The notes beneath the pieces are model-generated. The model searched no databases. It worked only from the letters and a program-made list of their open reading frames with translations, and had not been told where the DNA came from. The position numbers and the translations under genes are program-made. A stretch of DNA of 64,000 bases from Plasmodium malariae. Its lineage: Eukaryota; Apicomplexa; Aconoidasida; Haemosporida; Plasmodiidae. The stretch covers positions 1,906,001 to 1,970,000 of the forward strand of contig NC_041781.1 in NCBI RefSeq assembly GCF_900090045.1, in the 5' to 3' direction. Below are positions 10,811 through 24,683 of the stretch, piece by piece. Positions within the stretch are counted from its first letter, which is position 1, and each line of letters starts with the position of its first letter.

Positions 10811-13800
10811 TATGCATTTTTCTATAAAGATGAATTTAACAGATAGCTATATCTTTAGTGATATACTTAACGACGATAACAATAACTATATAAATTTTGT
10901 AAATACACCTGAATATATCTTTATTTTCACTGTGAAATAGTAAAAATGTGTGTTCTTAGTTTTGTTAATTTTAATTTTGGACTTTTTGAATAATTTTCAA
11001 TTTATTTTTTAAGGAATGATCTTAGCTTAACAAAATACTTTTTCTGAATAGATAAATCTTCGCGTTAAAATATATTTCATGAATAATATATACATAAGCG
11101 TTCAAATTAATATAGAACGCAATAATTAACATAATTTTAGTGAAATGTGTCACTTTCTATTTTATTAAGCGTTTTTTTTTGTTTTTTTTTATTCGATTAA
11201 GTCTAAAGTGTTTATTTGTTTAGGTTATTTAAGAAAATGTATTATTATTGTTATGATAAAAATAAATGTGTCTTTTTCTATATACAGAACATGCATATGT
11301 ATAAATTTTTTTTTATTGGTAATAATATATATTTTTTTACACCAAAAAAAAAATCGTTAATATTTATACTATATGTTTTATGAGAAATATTTTATAAAAG
11401 GTAATAGTTATAAAAACCTTTTTAACAGACTTAATTTTTTACATAGTCTAAATGTGATATTATAAATATGTAATAAAATAATGTACTTTTTAATTATGTA
11501 TTGTTACTAAAAACTTAAGGATTTGGGGATTCTATATCATTACAAATGAGGGACGTTTTTAAAGTAACTATTATATTGTTTTTGCACATAACTGTATAGT
11601 TTACTCAATATTTTTCAAATTACTTGAATATATATTACATTGGAAATTTATATTTAAGTAGTCTATATTTTATTTATTTTTTATGTATTTAAAAGATTAA
11701 ATTATTGGAAAATAATTAAGAAAGTATTAGTATATTATTTGTTAAATTTTTTTCTAAATATCATTTATTTGAGATTAAAGGATGGAACATATATATATTA
11801 TTTTTAATATAATATATGCTATTATTTAAGCATTTCACTAATAATTATGTCAAATATAATGACTAATTTAATTCATGCTATCTGATACAGTTTTCAAAGA
11901 GACAGTAATAAAAGGTTTATATTATTAATAATAAATACCACTTGTTTTGCTTTTTTATGTAATTTAAAAGAAATATATTTTTTTAAATAACAAATAAGAA
12001 TATATGTTAATATTATGCCCCATAAGAACAAAATTAAATTTCTGATGTTCAACTGTAATTTAAGGCTCTAAATTATCGGAGATCTCAAAAATGTATAGAA
12101 GGAGGAATTTTATTTATTTGCACTTATGACATTGTGTAATTACTATATTTTATACCTTGTTAAAGCTTTGAATATAAGATATGTATTACAATATTATTTA
12201 ATATAGAAATGAATGTGTATTTTTGAATCCATTAAATCTATTTATAATAGGAAAAATAACATTTACATTAATAGTCCTATTAACTTCTCAAAATTTAATC
12301 ATAATCTAAATAATATATTAAAATCTAGAGTAGTTATCATAATAATAGGGTATATATATATATATTAAATTTTTATTAAAAATTATATTACCAGTCATAA
12401 ACAAAAGTTTTTTATTTTACATTATTTTTTGAATAAAGTAGCATACTATTCTGCTAACACTACTTTTATGAGTATAGAATTAAGTTTATGAATACTCCAA
12501 ACAATCTATAATAAAATGCATGCATTAAATATAAACATAAGGAAAATGGAATATTAAAAGTCTCAATGAGATATTTTATTATTATAATATATTAATTGTT
12601 AGAATAATATATTATAGGTGTAATGAATACAATAAATTACAAAAAGTACATAATTCAAAATTAAAACTTAATTATTCCATGAAAAAAGAATCTACAAGAA
12701 AAAAGAAACATGATATATTAAAATTAAGCTAAGAGTTCTTAGAAAATTATAAATTATATTTTTACGTTAACATAGTTATAAATAAAATATTAAATAAGTT
12801 TACATTATTTATTATATAAACAAATTTTTATTATGCAATATTTCATTATCAAAAAATAAAATTGACTTATATTTTATAGAAAAATATATACAAAAAAGAA
12901 AAAGATATTTTATGAAAAATAAATATTCGCTAACATTTTTGAGAATATGATCAAATTTATATACTAACTTTGTTGTATAATATAAAACTTAATACTTTTT
13001 GTAATTTATTTAGTAATAATAATTTTATGCTTCTTTCTTTACGAAATGTTATATAATAGATCTTTTTTTATATACAGGATTTTGTTGAACTCTTTAAAAT
13101 ATGTATGAATGCATTGATTAAAGCGTTCAAAGTATACTGAAGAAGTATCATGTATAATATTATAATATTTACATAAAATGTAATGGAATTAAAATATAAC
13201 GTGTCAATTTTTACAACTCTATTTAATAATTCAAAAATAATTATTTTAATTGCAATAATTATATATTTTTTTCTCTTTTTATAAATTTATTAATTCTTCT
13301 CTATTATGAACATACTGAAATAAACGAACAATGATTTTTTTTTTTCTTAATTTTTTTTGATTAGTAATAGTATTTTTTTCAGTACTATAAATTAATAAGA
13401 ATTGTCCCCTACATTACATATTAATAGAGTAAAATTAATAGGATATAAAATAAATTTCTTCTTATAAGAGTTTTTTGTATTATATGATAATAATAACTAT
13501 TAATATTTCATCTTAAATATACATTTTTAATCGTATGTTTTTGTATAAAATAGTATATTATAAATATTTTATAAATTTATTCTATCATTCTTTTATATAT
13601 TTTAAATATATATTCCGTTGTATTCTTTTATTTGTAATATTATATAGCTATAAATATTTTAGGAATTGTTGGATTGTAGGAAACATTTTTGTACTTGATT
13701 TATATTTGTCTTCAATCTTTTAGTTATATTAAGATTTTTTAAATATATGTTTTTTTTTATCTTTTTAAAGGAAATAAAAAATACAGAATTTATGAGTTTT

Positions 13801-14638
13801 TAAACTTTTTATTAAACACGAATAAATACTCTGTCAATTTATATACAAATCTTAATACTGTAAAAAACTTATACATAAATATAACGCTTATTTTATAGTT
13901 CCTTTGAAAATATACATATCATGGGTTTTTTTGCTAAACACAAATTTTATAAATATATAATAATTTATAAAAGAAGGCGTTTTCTTTTTTGAAGAGACAC
14001 TAACGCATATTTTATATAATAACAAAATTTTCTAATAGTTATATATCCTTTATAATTTATTTTTACTGACATAATAATAGGTATTAGCTATAAAAAGAAA
14101 CTCTGACAAAAACATCTATAAAATCAGAATCATTCCTTGGTAAAAATTAAAAGTTCTTAGCTAGATTATGATCATATATTAATATGAATTTTTTAAGTTT
14201 TAATCTTTCTTTTATATAAATGAACATAATTTAAGGTTTCTAAATAATTTTTATTCGATTTAATCTAAAATATAATTCTTATTCGTATTATTTTTATCCT
14301 TTTCTTTTTTTTGAAAAAAATTATTAAAAAAATAAATTACCTCACATTACTATTAAATAATTAGTTTACACATTAAAATTTTTTATATTTTATGTTTTAT
14401 TTCTATATTTTTTATATAATAAACATACGTAGAAAAACTACTAAATAAATTTTATCATTATTTTGCAATTAAAAGTTTTAATATAAGACATTTCTTTATA
14501 AATTCAATTTATTACCTTTGAAATAATATAAATAAATTACTAATAATCTTATAAAAAATTTCTTTTATAGTTTGAAGGATTTAAAGTATAGTTAACATTT
14601 TTATTAGTTAATATATATTAGAATTAAGGAAGTATAAA
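10811..14638. other. Gene-poor intergenic region
   Basis: About 3.8 kb. The first kilobase (to about 11860) is the tail of duplicate A1. Beyond it I see no gene. A slightly GC-richer patch near 12012-12110 has short mixed-frame stretches but no splice-consistent exon. The open frame at 13535-13723 has the Phe/Tyr/Ile composition expected of random AT-rich DNA. Confidence 0.45.
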
Positions 14639-15567
14639 ATGAAAGAGTATTTTGTATACCAAGTTTTCATTAAAATCCTCTCATTTACCTTTTTAATTTG
14701 GATATATCTCTGTAAAAATAATGTAGTATTATAATAATATTTTAGATTTTTATTATTTTTTTTTTCTGATGTCTTATTTATAAATATTATATTTTCTCAA
14801 TATTTAAGTATATTTCGTTGTACATAATAAATATTTACATTTATTTTTTAGGATAACAATGGTAAATCTTTTTGTGAAAATTACAATATAGATATCTTTA
14901 TAACTTTATGATTTCGTCAATTAATACCAAAAGATTCATTGGATATAAATTCTACTGAATATGTATCAGATAACGGGTCGAAAACAAAATTACTAGATGA
15001 ATAAGAAGATATAAGTAAAATTGACTATCCTCTGTCAAAAATAGAAGAATTGGAAGAAAATTTATTAAATACGAAGAAAGGGAATAAAAGACTTTAAAAA
15101 AAAAGTTCCCTTTAGTTAAAAGAATAGAAAAAATTTGTGAAAAATAGATATTTAATAAATTATATTCCATGAATAAAATTACGAATAGCACAAGAAACAA
15201 TAAAAGAAATAAATTTAGAATATGCAAAAAGTAGTTGAAGCATTTACTCCTCTAGTTTTAGTTTTATTCATAGAAATATTTGTAGTTTTAATAATATTTA
15301 CTGTCTTCTTGGGGAGTACAATTCTGGGAAAAAGATTCACTTTCTTTAACAGAACTAATTTCAAAATTACGAGAAGCAAAACCAAAAGCTTTAAGTGATT
15401 TATCATTAGATACTTTACCATCTACAGCTTTGCCAGAAATAATAGTATATTCATTATTTTTATTTTTTGTGGCCTTCATAATTGTATTAATAATTATTTA
15501 TACTTTAATAAAAATTTTAAAATATAAAATAATAAAGACAAACAATTCAAAATATTATTTTAATTAG
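14639..15567 (+). pseudogene. Broken two-exon exported-protein gene, not a typical fam-l
   Basis: Exon 1 (14639-14725) is intact and typical: 29 codons starting MKEYF, hydrophobic, Trp near its end, then a GTATTA donor. Exon 2 begins at 14852 after TTTTTAG. Its first frame has a stop within 20 codons and more later. A hydrophobic stretch of about 20 residues (from about 15246) lies in a second frame. The C-terminal part, LSLTELISKLREAK through a last membrane segment and a Lys-rich tail ending YYFN, is in a third frame and stops at 15567. At least two frameshifts plus several nonsense codons are therefore needed to explain it. The two-membrane plan agrees with Plasmodium exported proteins, but the middle lacks the fam-l blocks, so it is probably another subfamily. 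Exact family not recognised. Confidence 0.7.
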
Positions 15568-18442
15568 TTAATTCCTTTGTTAAGAATGATGTTTTATATG
15601 TAATATGAAAATATATATTATTTTTAAAATATTAGGTGCATAAGAAATATACATACATTTACTTAATTCATAAAATATTATCTAACATATACATATATAT
15701 TTTGTAATAAAATATAAAAATGTGCATTATAAATCCATGGTGAATTTAAATGTATTATTATTTATATTTGTACAAGTAAAAGTTTGGATATCATATGATA
15801 TATTGAAACGATATATGTATATATCTCTTCAAATGCATTTGTACATAAAATATATAATTATTCTATAAAATTCATACAAATATGTGATACTAGCATTAAA
15901 TTGTCAAATTTATTTGAAAATTCATACAGTTTAGTGTAAAAAGTCTCCTTTTATTGTTTTCATTTGGTTTGCTTATTTTAAGGCCCGAATGAATATTTCG
16001 TGAATTAGTTTAAAATTTGTACGATTTGTTTTAATTTAATTGTAAATGTCTTTTTTTATATATAATAAAATGGAATAAGAGTAATTATTTAATTTAAAGA
16101 AAGGTAAATTTAATTATTACATATTATAAACGGTACTATGTAATGTGTAGTACTCGAATAGAACAAATATGTTTTTAATATATATTTAAAATTTTGAATG
16201 ATTTGTATATAAAATTATAAATATATAATAATATATTTACTATGAGAATGAGTACTTTAGAGTTTATTAATAATATAAACGATTATAAATACTTTTATCT
16301 AAACCTGCGTTATGTACATTTAATATATTAATAACATAATATATGCCTTTTAATTAATTTTATAGGAATTACATAAATATGTATCATAAAGTAATGTTAT
16401 ATGTATGTACTTTATATTATTTTTACTTTTTAGTTAATATTAAACATTACAAAATGGTATCAAGTTATGTAATTTTATGGATATTATATATATATATATG
16501 AAATAAATATATTATTTTATATAAGTTTTTATCATTCAAAATAATATAAATAAAAATACTTGTTTCTAGCGAAACATTTATATTATACATACTTCATTTA
16601 TAAGAAAAAATAAAATAGATTCTTGAAGTTCCTCTATATATTCGTTTCCAATGAGACAAAATGCATAACTTAATAGAAAGTTTATTTTAACGTTTTGCTT
16701 TATATGATATTTTCTTGATATCTTTTATTTGTTTATATATTGAAATTTATAAAACTAAAAGCATATATTTTAGCAAATATATATAATATTTAATTTTATT
16801 TAAACAATAAATTTTTATACAAGTTTTTTAAATGTATTTTAGAATATTTTTGGATTCCAGTGTGTAATGTATTTACAGTTAGTAACAACTTGATTTACAT
16901 TTCAAATGATTTATCCGTTATTTTAGTAACTTACTTAAGTATATATGGACATAAATTTTTTAAAGAAGAGAAATTTAATGAATAATTTAAATTATATTGT
17001 GGTATTATTAACTAAAAATAATTACTATAGCTAAGATGAAATTTGTGTTAATGAAAATGAATATATAAAGTAATTTTATTTTTATTATATTTTGTGATAT
17101 AGGAATGGCAATAATGAATATATAATTTATCTATTCATTAAAGTATTTTTGCGTATATTAATAATAATTTAAGCAATACAATATTATTTATGGCAGTAAT
17201 TATTATGTGTGCATTAGTATCTAATATTAAGAGAATTAAAATTGTTCTGTTATTATTTTTAGAATTCGATGTAAATAACTAATAAACATAATGCACTTAT
17301 TTTTAATAACATCAGTGCATTAAAATGATTCATGTAAATTATATATTAATTTAATCAAATTTTAATTTAGGATAAAATTATAATTTATATATTTAAAAAA
17401 ATATAATACTTTAAAAAATAAAAAAATGAATGATTGATTATTTTCCTATTAATCATAGTTCAATAACATATTCGTTAATTGCATTAAAAATATATTTAAA
17501 TAGCTTATACTTTTTTTGAACGATTTTAAGTAATATTTAGTATTTTTATATTTATAGCACGTTCACTTATTTGTAACAATAAAAAAATATTAAATGAAAT
17601 GAAATACTCTTATTTTCATTATAAATTTTTTGGACAGAGGTTTTAATAAAGTAGTAAACAATTAATTCTATAAAACAAAAAATATATTATTTTGCATAGT
17701 TATATTTATACTCATAAAGGGTTTTAAAAACAGAAAAGTTATGCTAAGTGCACTCTTTTAGGAAAAATATTATAGGATAAATTTCTCATAGTATTAGTTT
17801 ATAAGGAATGTGTATTGAATTTATTTATTAGTAAAAAAAAAATAAAAATAATGTAAATTAAAAAAAAAAGAATATAATTATTATCTGTAACTCATAAAAG
17901 AACATATTTATACTTATTATAAACTAATAATATTTTTTTTAAACTAATCTTTGAAATAATAATTATATGGAAATATTTAACAATAGAAACAAAAAACGAA
18001 ATATAAGAAAAGCATTTTTTATGATTAAAACATAAAATAGCTCACTAAGTAAATGCAACTACATTGATTTAACTTTTATATATTAACTTCAAAACATATA
18101 TATACAAATGTACTGAGCAAAAATTAACAGAAATAGTATATGGATATTTTTGTACTTAAGTTATTGATAAAGAATAAACTCTTCCTTAAAATTATACTTT
18201 ATTATTTTAAATATTTGTACAACGCACAGTACGAAAATATATATTTACATATATATTAATACTACATGAATTAATTTTAATTAAAAAATATAAAATAATA
18301 ATGTGTTATGCATATATTTTTAAATTTTATATTCGTTTATTTTTATTATTATGTGTAAAATTAGATATGATATAAGCTATGTTATAGTAAACTAAATATT
18401 AATGAGTTTATTTTTTAAATACGTAATATAATTTACTACGAA
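15568..18442. other. Intergenic region with no gene seen
   Basis: Plain AT-rich DNA between convergent broken genes, the left one on + and the right one on -. It has (AT)n runs near 16485-16500. No coding, RNA or repeat structure that I can support. Confidence 0.45.
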
Positions 18443-19263
18443 TCATAATAGTTTGAAGGATTGCTTTATTAAATCTATGTAATTTTTAAAGTTGGGTGTG
18501 TTGTGACCTGCTTTTATTACTTCGAATTTTAAATATTTAAAAATAATATATGTCAACATAAGTAAGCACATAATTAAGCATGATACAAAACCGTAGACAA
18601 GATTTTCATCTCCTATTTTAAATATAATTCCACCTAATAAAACAAAAATAGGTGGAATATAAAACAAACCTACATTATTAAGTACGACCTTAAAAATTTC
18701 TCTTTTTTTAGCTTTTTCATTTTTATTCAAATAATTATCTATAGAAGCTAGCGACTTGAATATTTTAGATTCCAGGCATCCATCAAGTTTTTTAAAAATA
18801 TTGACCTTATCTTGATTACATAAATTTTGATCATGTATATTTTCGAATTCCTTTTTTTGTAGTGTTTCAGTCTTTTCATTATTTTGTTTTCCTCTTCTAA
18901 ATCACCATATACAAGATTCTCTTTTTTGATATCAAATTCTGATAATAATAATTGTATATATATGAAATTCAATGTATCGTTTTATTGAAATTTTACTTTA
19001 AGTGTTTTAATGTAGGTACTCTAAAAAAAAAAATAAATAACGTAAATTTTTATTTTATTTGTATAAACATATATTATCATAGAAAAAAATACTATTTTTA
19101 ATATAAAACTTAAAATAAAATAATAATCTAAGAATAGAATACGAAAAAAACAAAAATATTACAAATAATTATTGTTTACATTATTATTATAAAAATGGCA
19201 CACCCATATTAAGATCGCAGTAAAAATTTTTATGTATGAGAAAAACTTTATTTTTTCTTCCAT
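18443..19263 (-). pseudogene. Broken two-exon exported-protein gene on the minus strand
   Basis: Read on the - strand, exon 1 is 19263-19180: 28 codons starting MEEKIKFF, hydrophobic, Trp-containing, followed by donor GTAAAC. The acceptor is the AG at 19022-19021. Exon 2 starts STYIKTLKVKF and meets an in-frame TAA after 12 codons. It continues open, shifts frame in an A7 run near 18867, and continues as a part containing FKKLDGCLESKIFKS, two membrane segments and a stop at 18443. The export-motif position reads LLLSE, with Glu at the last position as in canonical PEXEL but Leu for the Arg. Overall plan and length fit Plasmodium exported proteins of the two-membrane type, but not fam-l. One stop and one homopolymer frameshift are the only breaks seen, so a sequencing or assembly error at the A run is possible for one of them. 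It is the only gene on this strand. Confidence 0.75.
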
Positions 19264-22200
19264 TGTATTAGTTTTTTTTATGATGTATTGAACTACATAA
19301 GGAAAATTATAATTATGTTTTTATATTATTGATTATAAAATGTAAATTTATATGATTTAATATAATTTGTTTTTAAGATTTTGTTTTTTATTTATTTTCT
19401 TTTATTTTTTAAATTATTCATTAATTTATATCAATTAAATTAGTTTTAATTTATAAGGAACAAAAATTAAACATTAAAAACTATTTATATCTTATTATTT
19501 ATTCTTATGAAAACGTAGTCCACTATAATAATTTAATTGAATTGATTGATAAATATAAAAAATATATATAATAAAAATAAGTTTATTTTCTTGTTTAATA
19601 CTAATTCAATTTTTTTTTTTTTTTTATTAAAAGAAACTAAAGTTAAATAAAATAAAAATTCGTACAAAAGGAAGAATTTGATATTTTTGGTACTTTAAAA
19701 AAAGGAAAGTATGAAATCTTTATATATAACTAATCTTATTAAAATAATGTTGTATAAAAAGTAGTGATTATATTTTGTTAACAGTTTTAATTTTAGAGAA
19801 TTGCATTTTAATAACTGATGATATCGTTTAAATAAATAAAATTAGTTATTTCAAAAAAGATATAAGAAGATAATACTATTATATAAATAGTTTTTTTAAT
19901 ATAGTAATTATGAGATAATTAGTTGTCTAAGGTGCGCAATATGATTTTGTAAGTTATAAGACTTTTATAAACATTTATTTTTATAATATACTAATCCTGT
20001 ATAATTTCTATAAAATTCTATAAAAACTAGAGATTTATTTTTTATATAAAAATTTAAGAATGAAATAAACGTGTTTATTTACTTTAACGTATATATTTTT
20101 TATAGCAATATAAAAATAGTAAGTGTTCATAAATTCATGTTGTTTTTTTTTTTTTTTGGCTTACTTTTTGTAAAAATAAATACGTACATATATTTTTATA
20201 AAATATTAATCAATAATAATAGAAATAGTAAAAAACTGGTATAAATTATATTAGAATATATAAAATTATTGCATACAAATGTAGTTATTCTAAGAGTATT
20301 CTTAATATTTTACAAGTAAATATAATATACAAAGATACATTGTTAAAATATATGAAGGGGAATCTAATAAAAAAAAAAACTTCAGAAGACTTTGTTCTAT
20401 TCTTTTTTTAGGAATTTAAAAAAGATGAAACCTTATAATTCTTTATGTTCTTTATTTTTATATATTATCAGAAAATGTATATTAATATGATAAATTAAGA
20501 AAAAAATATATAAATGAGTTATTATATGAAAATTTACTTAATAGAAATTATATTTTATATCAAAATAATTAAAATATTTGTTCAAATAATCTGAGAAAAT
20601 GTTAACTTTAAAAATATTATATATGAAAGAAATATTATTCGTATGATATGATTTTAATATAATTTTTCATTACATAGACTTTTAAAATATTTTATTTCAA
20701 AAAATGTAATAGCAAAAAAAAAAAAAAAATGAAAGAAATATAAATTTATATTTAAAAAACTGATTATGTATAATAAAAAAAAAAGAGCTAATACTATTTT
20801 AATTATATTCTTTAACTATATATATATTATATTCTTATCTAAAGCATGTTAATTTAGTATTTTTTAGTTGTTCCCTTTCACTTTACTTTATTTAACATTA
20901 TTTAATGAAATTATTCATTTATAAATTACACTAAAACATTTTAACAATAAACTATATATAAATTTTTACGTAAAAAAATCATTAAAAACAAGAGTATACT
21001 AGAGATAATTTATTGAATTTATTCACAAAATTTATTTTTAAAATAGTAGCATTTCAACATATTCATATTTTTAATTCAATAAGAATATAACTGCATAAGG
21101 TTAATAATAAAATGTACTGACGTAATGTAAATTAAATTTTTAAATTGTATACAATAATATTTTTATTTTTATCAAGTAATAAAATAATTATAAAAAGAAA
21201 TATCATAGTTTTATGAAATTTAAAAATATTCTTTGATATTTTATTTATACCCTATTCGTCGTATTGAGATATATTAATTAAAAAAAATTATAGAATTTCA
21301 AATTAAAATTTTCTGGAATAAAAATAAATTTTATGGTACCATCCTTATTGTAAATGCAAATTGGATAATTTTTCCTTTTTTATTTATTATATATGTGTTA
21401 AAATAATTTTATTTTTTTAAAATAATTAACTCAGTGATATTTGTTAAATGTGAAGAACTACCTTGGGAAGACATATTTTTAAGTAAGTAATTAGTTATAA
21501 TTTTTTTTGTAATATTTGAGGAATTTTATTTAATTTTTTTATTTTTAGTTAATGTATATTTTGTTTTTTTAAATAAATATATGACTAAAATTATTATATG
21601 ATACTGCTATATATATATTATATTTATTTAAAACAAGTACATATTTAATAAGAATTAAAATTAATTATGGGAGATTTTTTAATATAATTATAAATATATT
21701 ATTTTCTTATTTATTTAGAATATAATATTTATTGTTAATATAGATGATATTTTGAATAAGTATATTATTGATATAATATAAATTGTTAGATTGTTACATA
21801 TACAAAGATTAATAGAGGACGAAAACAAAAATATACGTAAAATTAATTCTATTTAAGAAAAACTAGTTTAAATAAAAAATTATGATTTTTTTTGTTTTTT
21901 ATTTAGTATGTATAAATGCATAACAAAAAAGTATGATTTATTTAATAAATAAGGCACTTACATTTTAAAATTTATAGTAGCTGCTATATCATACTAGAGT
22001 TCAAAAGGAGCAGTATATTGTAATACGGAACTTAACCTTAAAGAATAATATTTCTTCGAAATAAATAAAAATTTTTATTTGATAATAAATTAGTTTTAAT
22101 ATCACATATATTCTTTTAGTTAAACATATAAATATAGGGCAATATTACGTTATACAAGAAATTTCTATTTAAACGTAATTTTACAGAAAAATATATAAAC

Positions 22201-23177
22201 CATATTTATTTAGGCTATCTTAAAATAAATGTATGTTGCTTTTGTTATATTTTAAGTACTATTAATAATTTTATTAGATTACATAAACCTGTTCTAAGTG
22301 TAATTTATTTAATAAAATTTTTTATAGTTCTAGCACTGAATTTTCATAGTTTTATTTCATAGTTTATCACGCATCGATAATTTTTATTATAATAGAATAA
22401 TAGCTTTTATTTGTGTATTAATTCTTCATTGTTATGTAATATATTTTTATCAGATATTAGACAACACAGTGAAAATTTTTACCTCTATATCTATTGATAA
22501 TATTTTATATTTATTGAATCTTCCTTCCATATATATTATATGGATAGACTTATTATAATAAATAATATATAACCCAACTATATTAATGTTGAGTAATAAT
22601 AGTTATATTGATTTTTTCTCTTAATATTAATGTATTTTTATATTTTCTCATTTTCTTATTCATAATATGTGAATTTTGGAAAAATAACTATTCTTTAATT
22701 TTTTATTGTTTTCTTTTTATTTGCTAAAACTTATCTAATCTTGTATTTATATATGAACTCTTTTTTTTTTTTTTATTTTATCTTTCACTGGTTTACCATT
22801 ATATTTGTAATATTTTTAATAAAATTATTCATTCTAAGCTTTTTTTTTTTTGGATTTTTCTAAGATATACATAAACTAACTTGTTTTTAAATTAACTTTT
22901 TATACATATAAATGTATCTATTATTAAGCATTGATATGTTATAATATTGTGTGGTATGATATTTTACATAATACCTTGTGTCTCCGGAATATGTCTAATC
23001 ATTTGCGTAGCCATTTATTGGCATTTAATTATTTTGTTCTTCCGAATATTTCAATATATTTTTATTTTTTCTTATGGAGAACATCATTATTATACAAATA
23101 GTATACAACAGATTTAATAAAAAATTATATATAATTAAATACAACTGTATTGCAACAGCAATATCTTGTCATAATAT

Positions 23178-23425
23178 AAAGTAGGTTTGAAAAGGAACAT
23201 CCAAAATTTTAAATTGGATGAATTATGCTTTCATATAAAAGAAAAAATATAGAAAGTCTATGAAATAAATATCAATATAATTATTACGAATAAAGAAATA
23301 CAACAATATGCAGAAGCAAGAGACTATTATTCTTCCCATGTTCATCCAAGCTAGAATGAAAATTTTTAGGGAAATTGAGCTTCTAAAGTATAGAGCATAG
23401 TTATGCAAGTCATAGATAAATTTTT
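23178..23425 (+). pseudogene. Possible gene relic, family unassigned
   Basis: One + strand frame reads, with several internal stops, NFKLDELCFHIKEKI, then EIQQYAEARDYYSSHVHPS, then a shorter decayed tail ending VMQVIDKFLY. The residue mix (Glu, Asp, His, Cys, Ala, Gln) is unlike random AT-rich DNA and the base composition rises locally. I cannot find splice sites, a start or a family. A decayed pir-type (vir/kir-like) or other subtelomeric gene is a guess only. Confidence 0.3.
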
Positions 23426-24665
23426 ATATACGGTGAATTTTTAAACTTAATGATTTTTACGAATAAAACATTCATTTTTATAATTCCGAAATTTCGAGAA
23501 AAACTTTAATACGTCTATATACAATACATTTATTTAAATGACTATCATATGATAAATCATATTTATCAGCATAGAATCTCAGTGTATATATTAATTGAAT
23601 TATGGAAAATTTTTAGAAATAATAAAACAAGTAAATTATATGGAAAATATAAAAAAGAAAAGATTTTAAAAGAATTTTTTTTCAGAAGAGTAAAAACATG
23701 GATTTCTTTATGTAAATAGTACATTAAACCAAATAATTAATACATTACATTTAACAAAAATTAAACAAATGTATATATAATTTTTTTTAGATATTTTTAT
23801 ATATAGTTAGAATATATATGAAAATAATATTTTGAGAATTGCAAAATATGTATTATTTTATATTTATTTTGTTTTATTTACGTATTAATTATTAATATTA
23901 ATATTTATTTTATATCGACATAACATATTTTGAAAAGCGTATAAACTTTATTGAATTTTATGTGTAAGAAACAAATTTACTTATGATATATTTGCTTAAT
24001 AAGGAAAAATTTAGGTATTTTAAGAGAAAATTAAGCAATTTGTATATGCTTACTTTATTTCGAGAAAACATTAATAGTTTATGGAAATAAATATTTTTTT
24101 TTTTTAAATATTTTAAGACAGTAAATGTTTATAAAAATGAAATGGTTTATAAATAAATATTTAGTAGGATATTATTTTATAGTACATTTATTTTTTATAA
24201 TTTATTTTTTAAATTATATATTATATGGATTAATAAATTAAGTGGTTTAATGTGTACATTATATAGAAATATTTAGAGTAATCCTGTCATATATCCAAAT
24301 AAGCGTAATATACAAGGGAAAATTAACAGGAGATTTAATAAATTTCAAGATAACAATTTAAATATTTTATAAATGTGAAAATACAATAGTGTTGATATTT
24401 GTAAATTTATGTTTTCAAAAAAAATAGTACTTAAAATTTAAATATTTCTTTACTTTTTTTAATTTTTTTATTATATATATGGAAGAATAATATTTTTTTA
24501 AGAAAACAATAATAATGAATTTTTTTATATTTGATTTTATAATAATTTTATGCGAACATAATATATTTATGTTTATCAATGACATGTTTACAATACACAA
24601 CAAATAGAAGTATTGAAAGTTGATATATTTTTTCTGTTAAACGTACTTATAATAAAATACTACTT

Positions 24666-24683
24666 AATCATATATATATGATT
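24666..24683. repeat. 18-base perfect palindrome
   Basis: AATCATATATATATGATT equals its own reverse complement. It lies in a gene-poor region; its centre is a plain (AT)n run, so chance formation is likely. Confidence 0.3.

Larger units (their letters stand above)
5660..11860. repeat. Segmental duplicate A1 (pairs with about 55.31-61.48 kb), both genes intact
   Basis: A block of about 6.2 kb carrying the fam-l-like genes at 6898 and 9863. Its order, spacing and intergenic landmarks recur at about 55310-61480. Examples are ATATTAACACATTTTATACG (6040 against 55677), TTTTACAGTAATTTTTT (8531 against 58111) and ATAATGTACTTTTTAATTAT (11480 against 61081). The two start codons are 2965 bases apart here and 2919 in the partner. 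This copy keeps both genes open; the partner has lost both. Confidence 0.85.

Noticed and set aside
12012..12110. Slightly GC-richer patch suggesting a gene relic
   Set aside because: No frame holds a convincing stretch on either strand and no similar sequence was seen in the window.
13535..13723. Open frame of 62 codons
   Set aside because: Phe/Tyr/Ile-rich, no signal exon, splice site or paralog; expected by chance.
15215..15479. Minus-strand open frames over the broken gene at 14639
   Set aside because: They overlap the coding-like + strand remnants and have no family features.
24415..24603. Minus-strand open frame of 62 codons
   Set aside because: Lys/Ile/Asn/Tyr composition of plain AT-rich DNA and no flanking gene signals.
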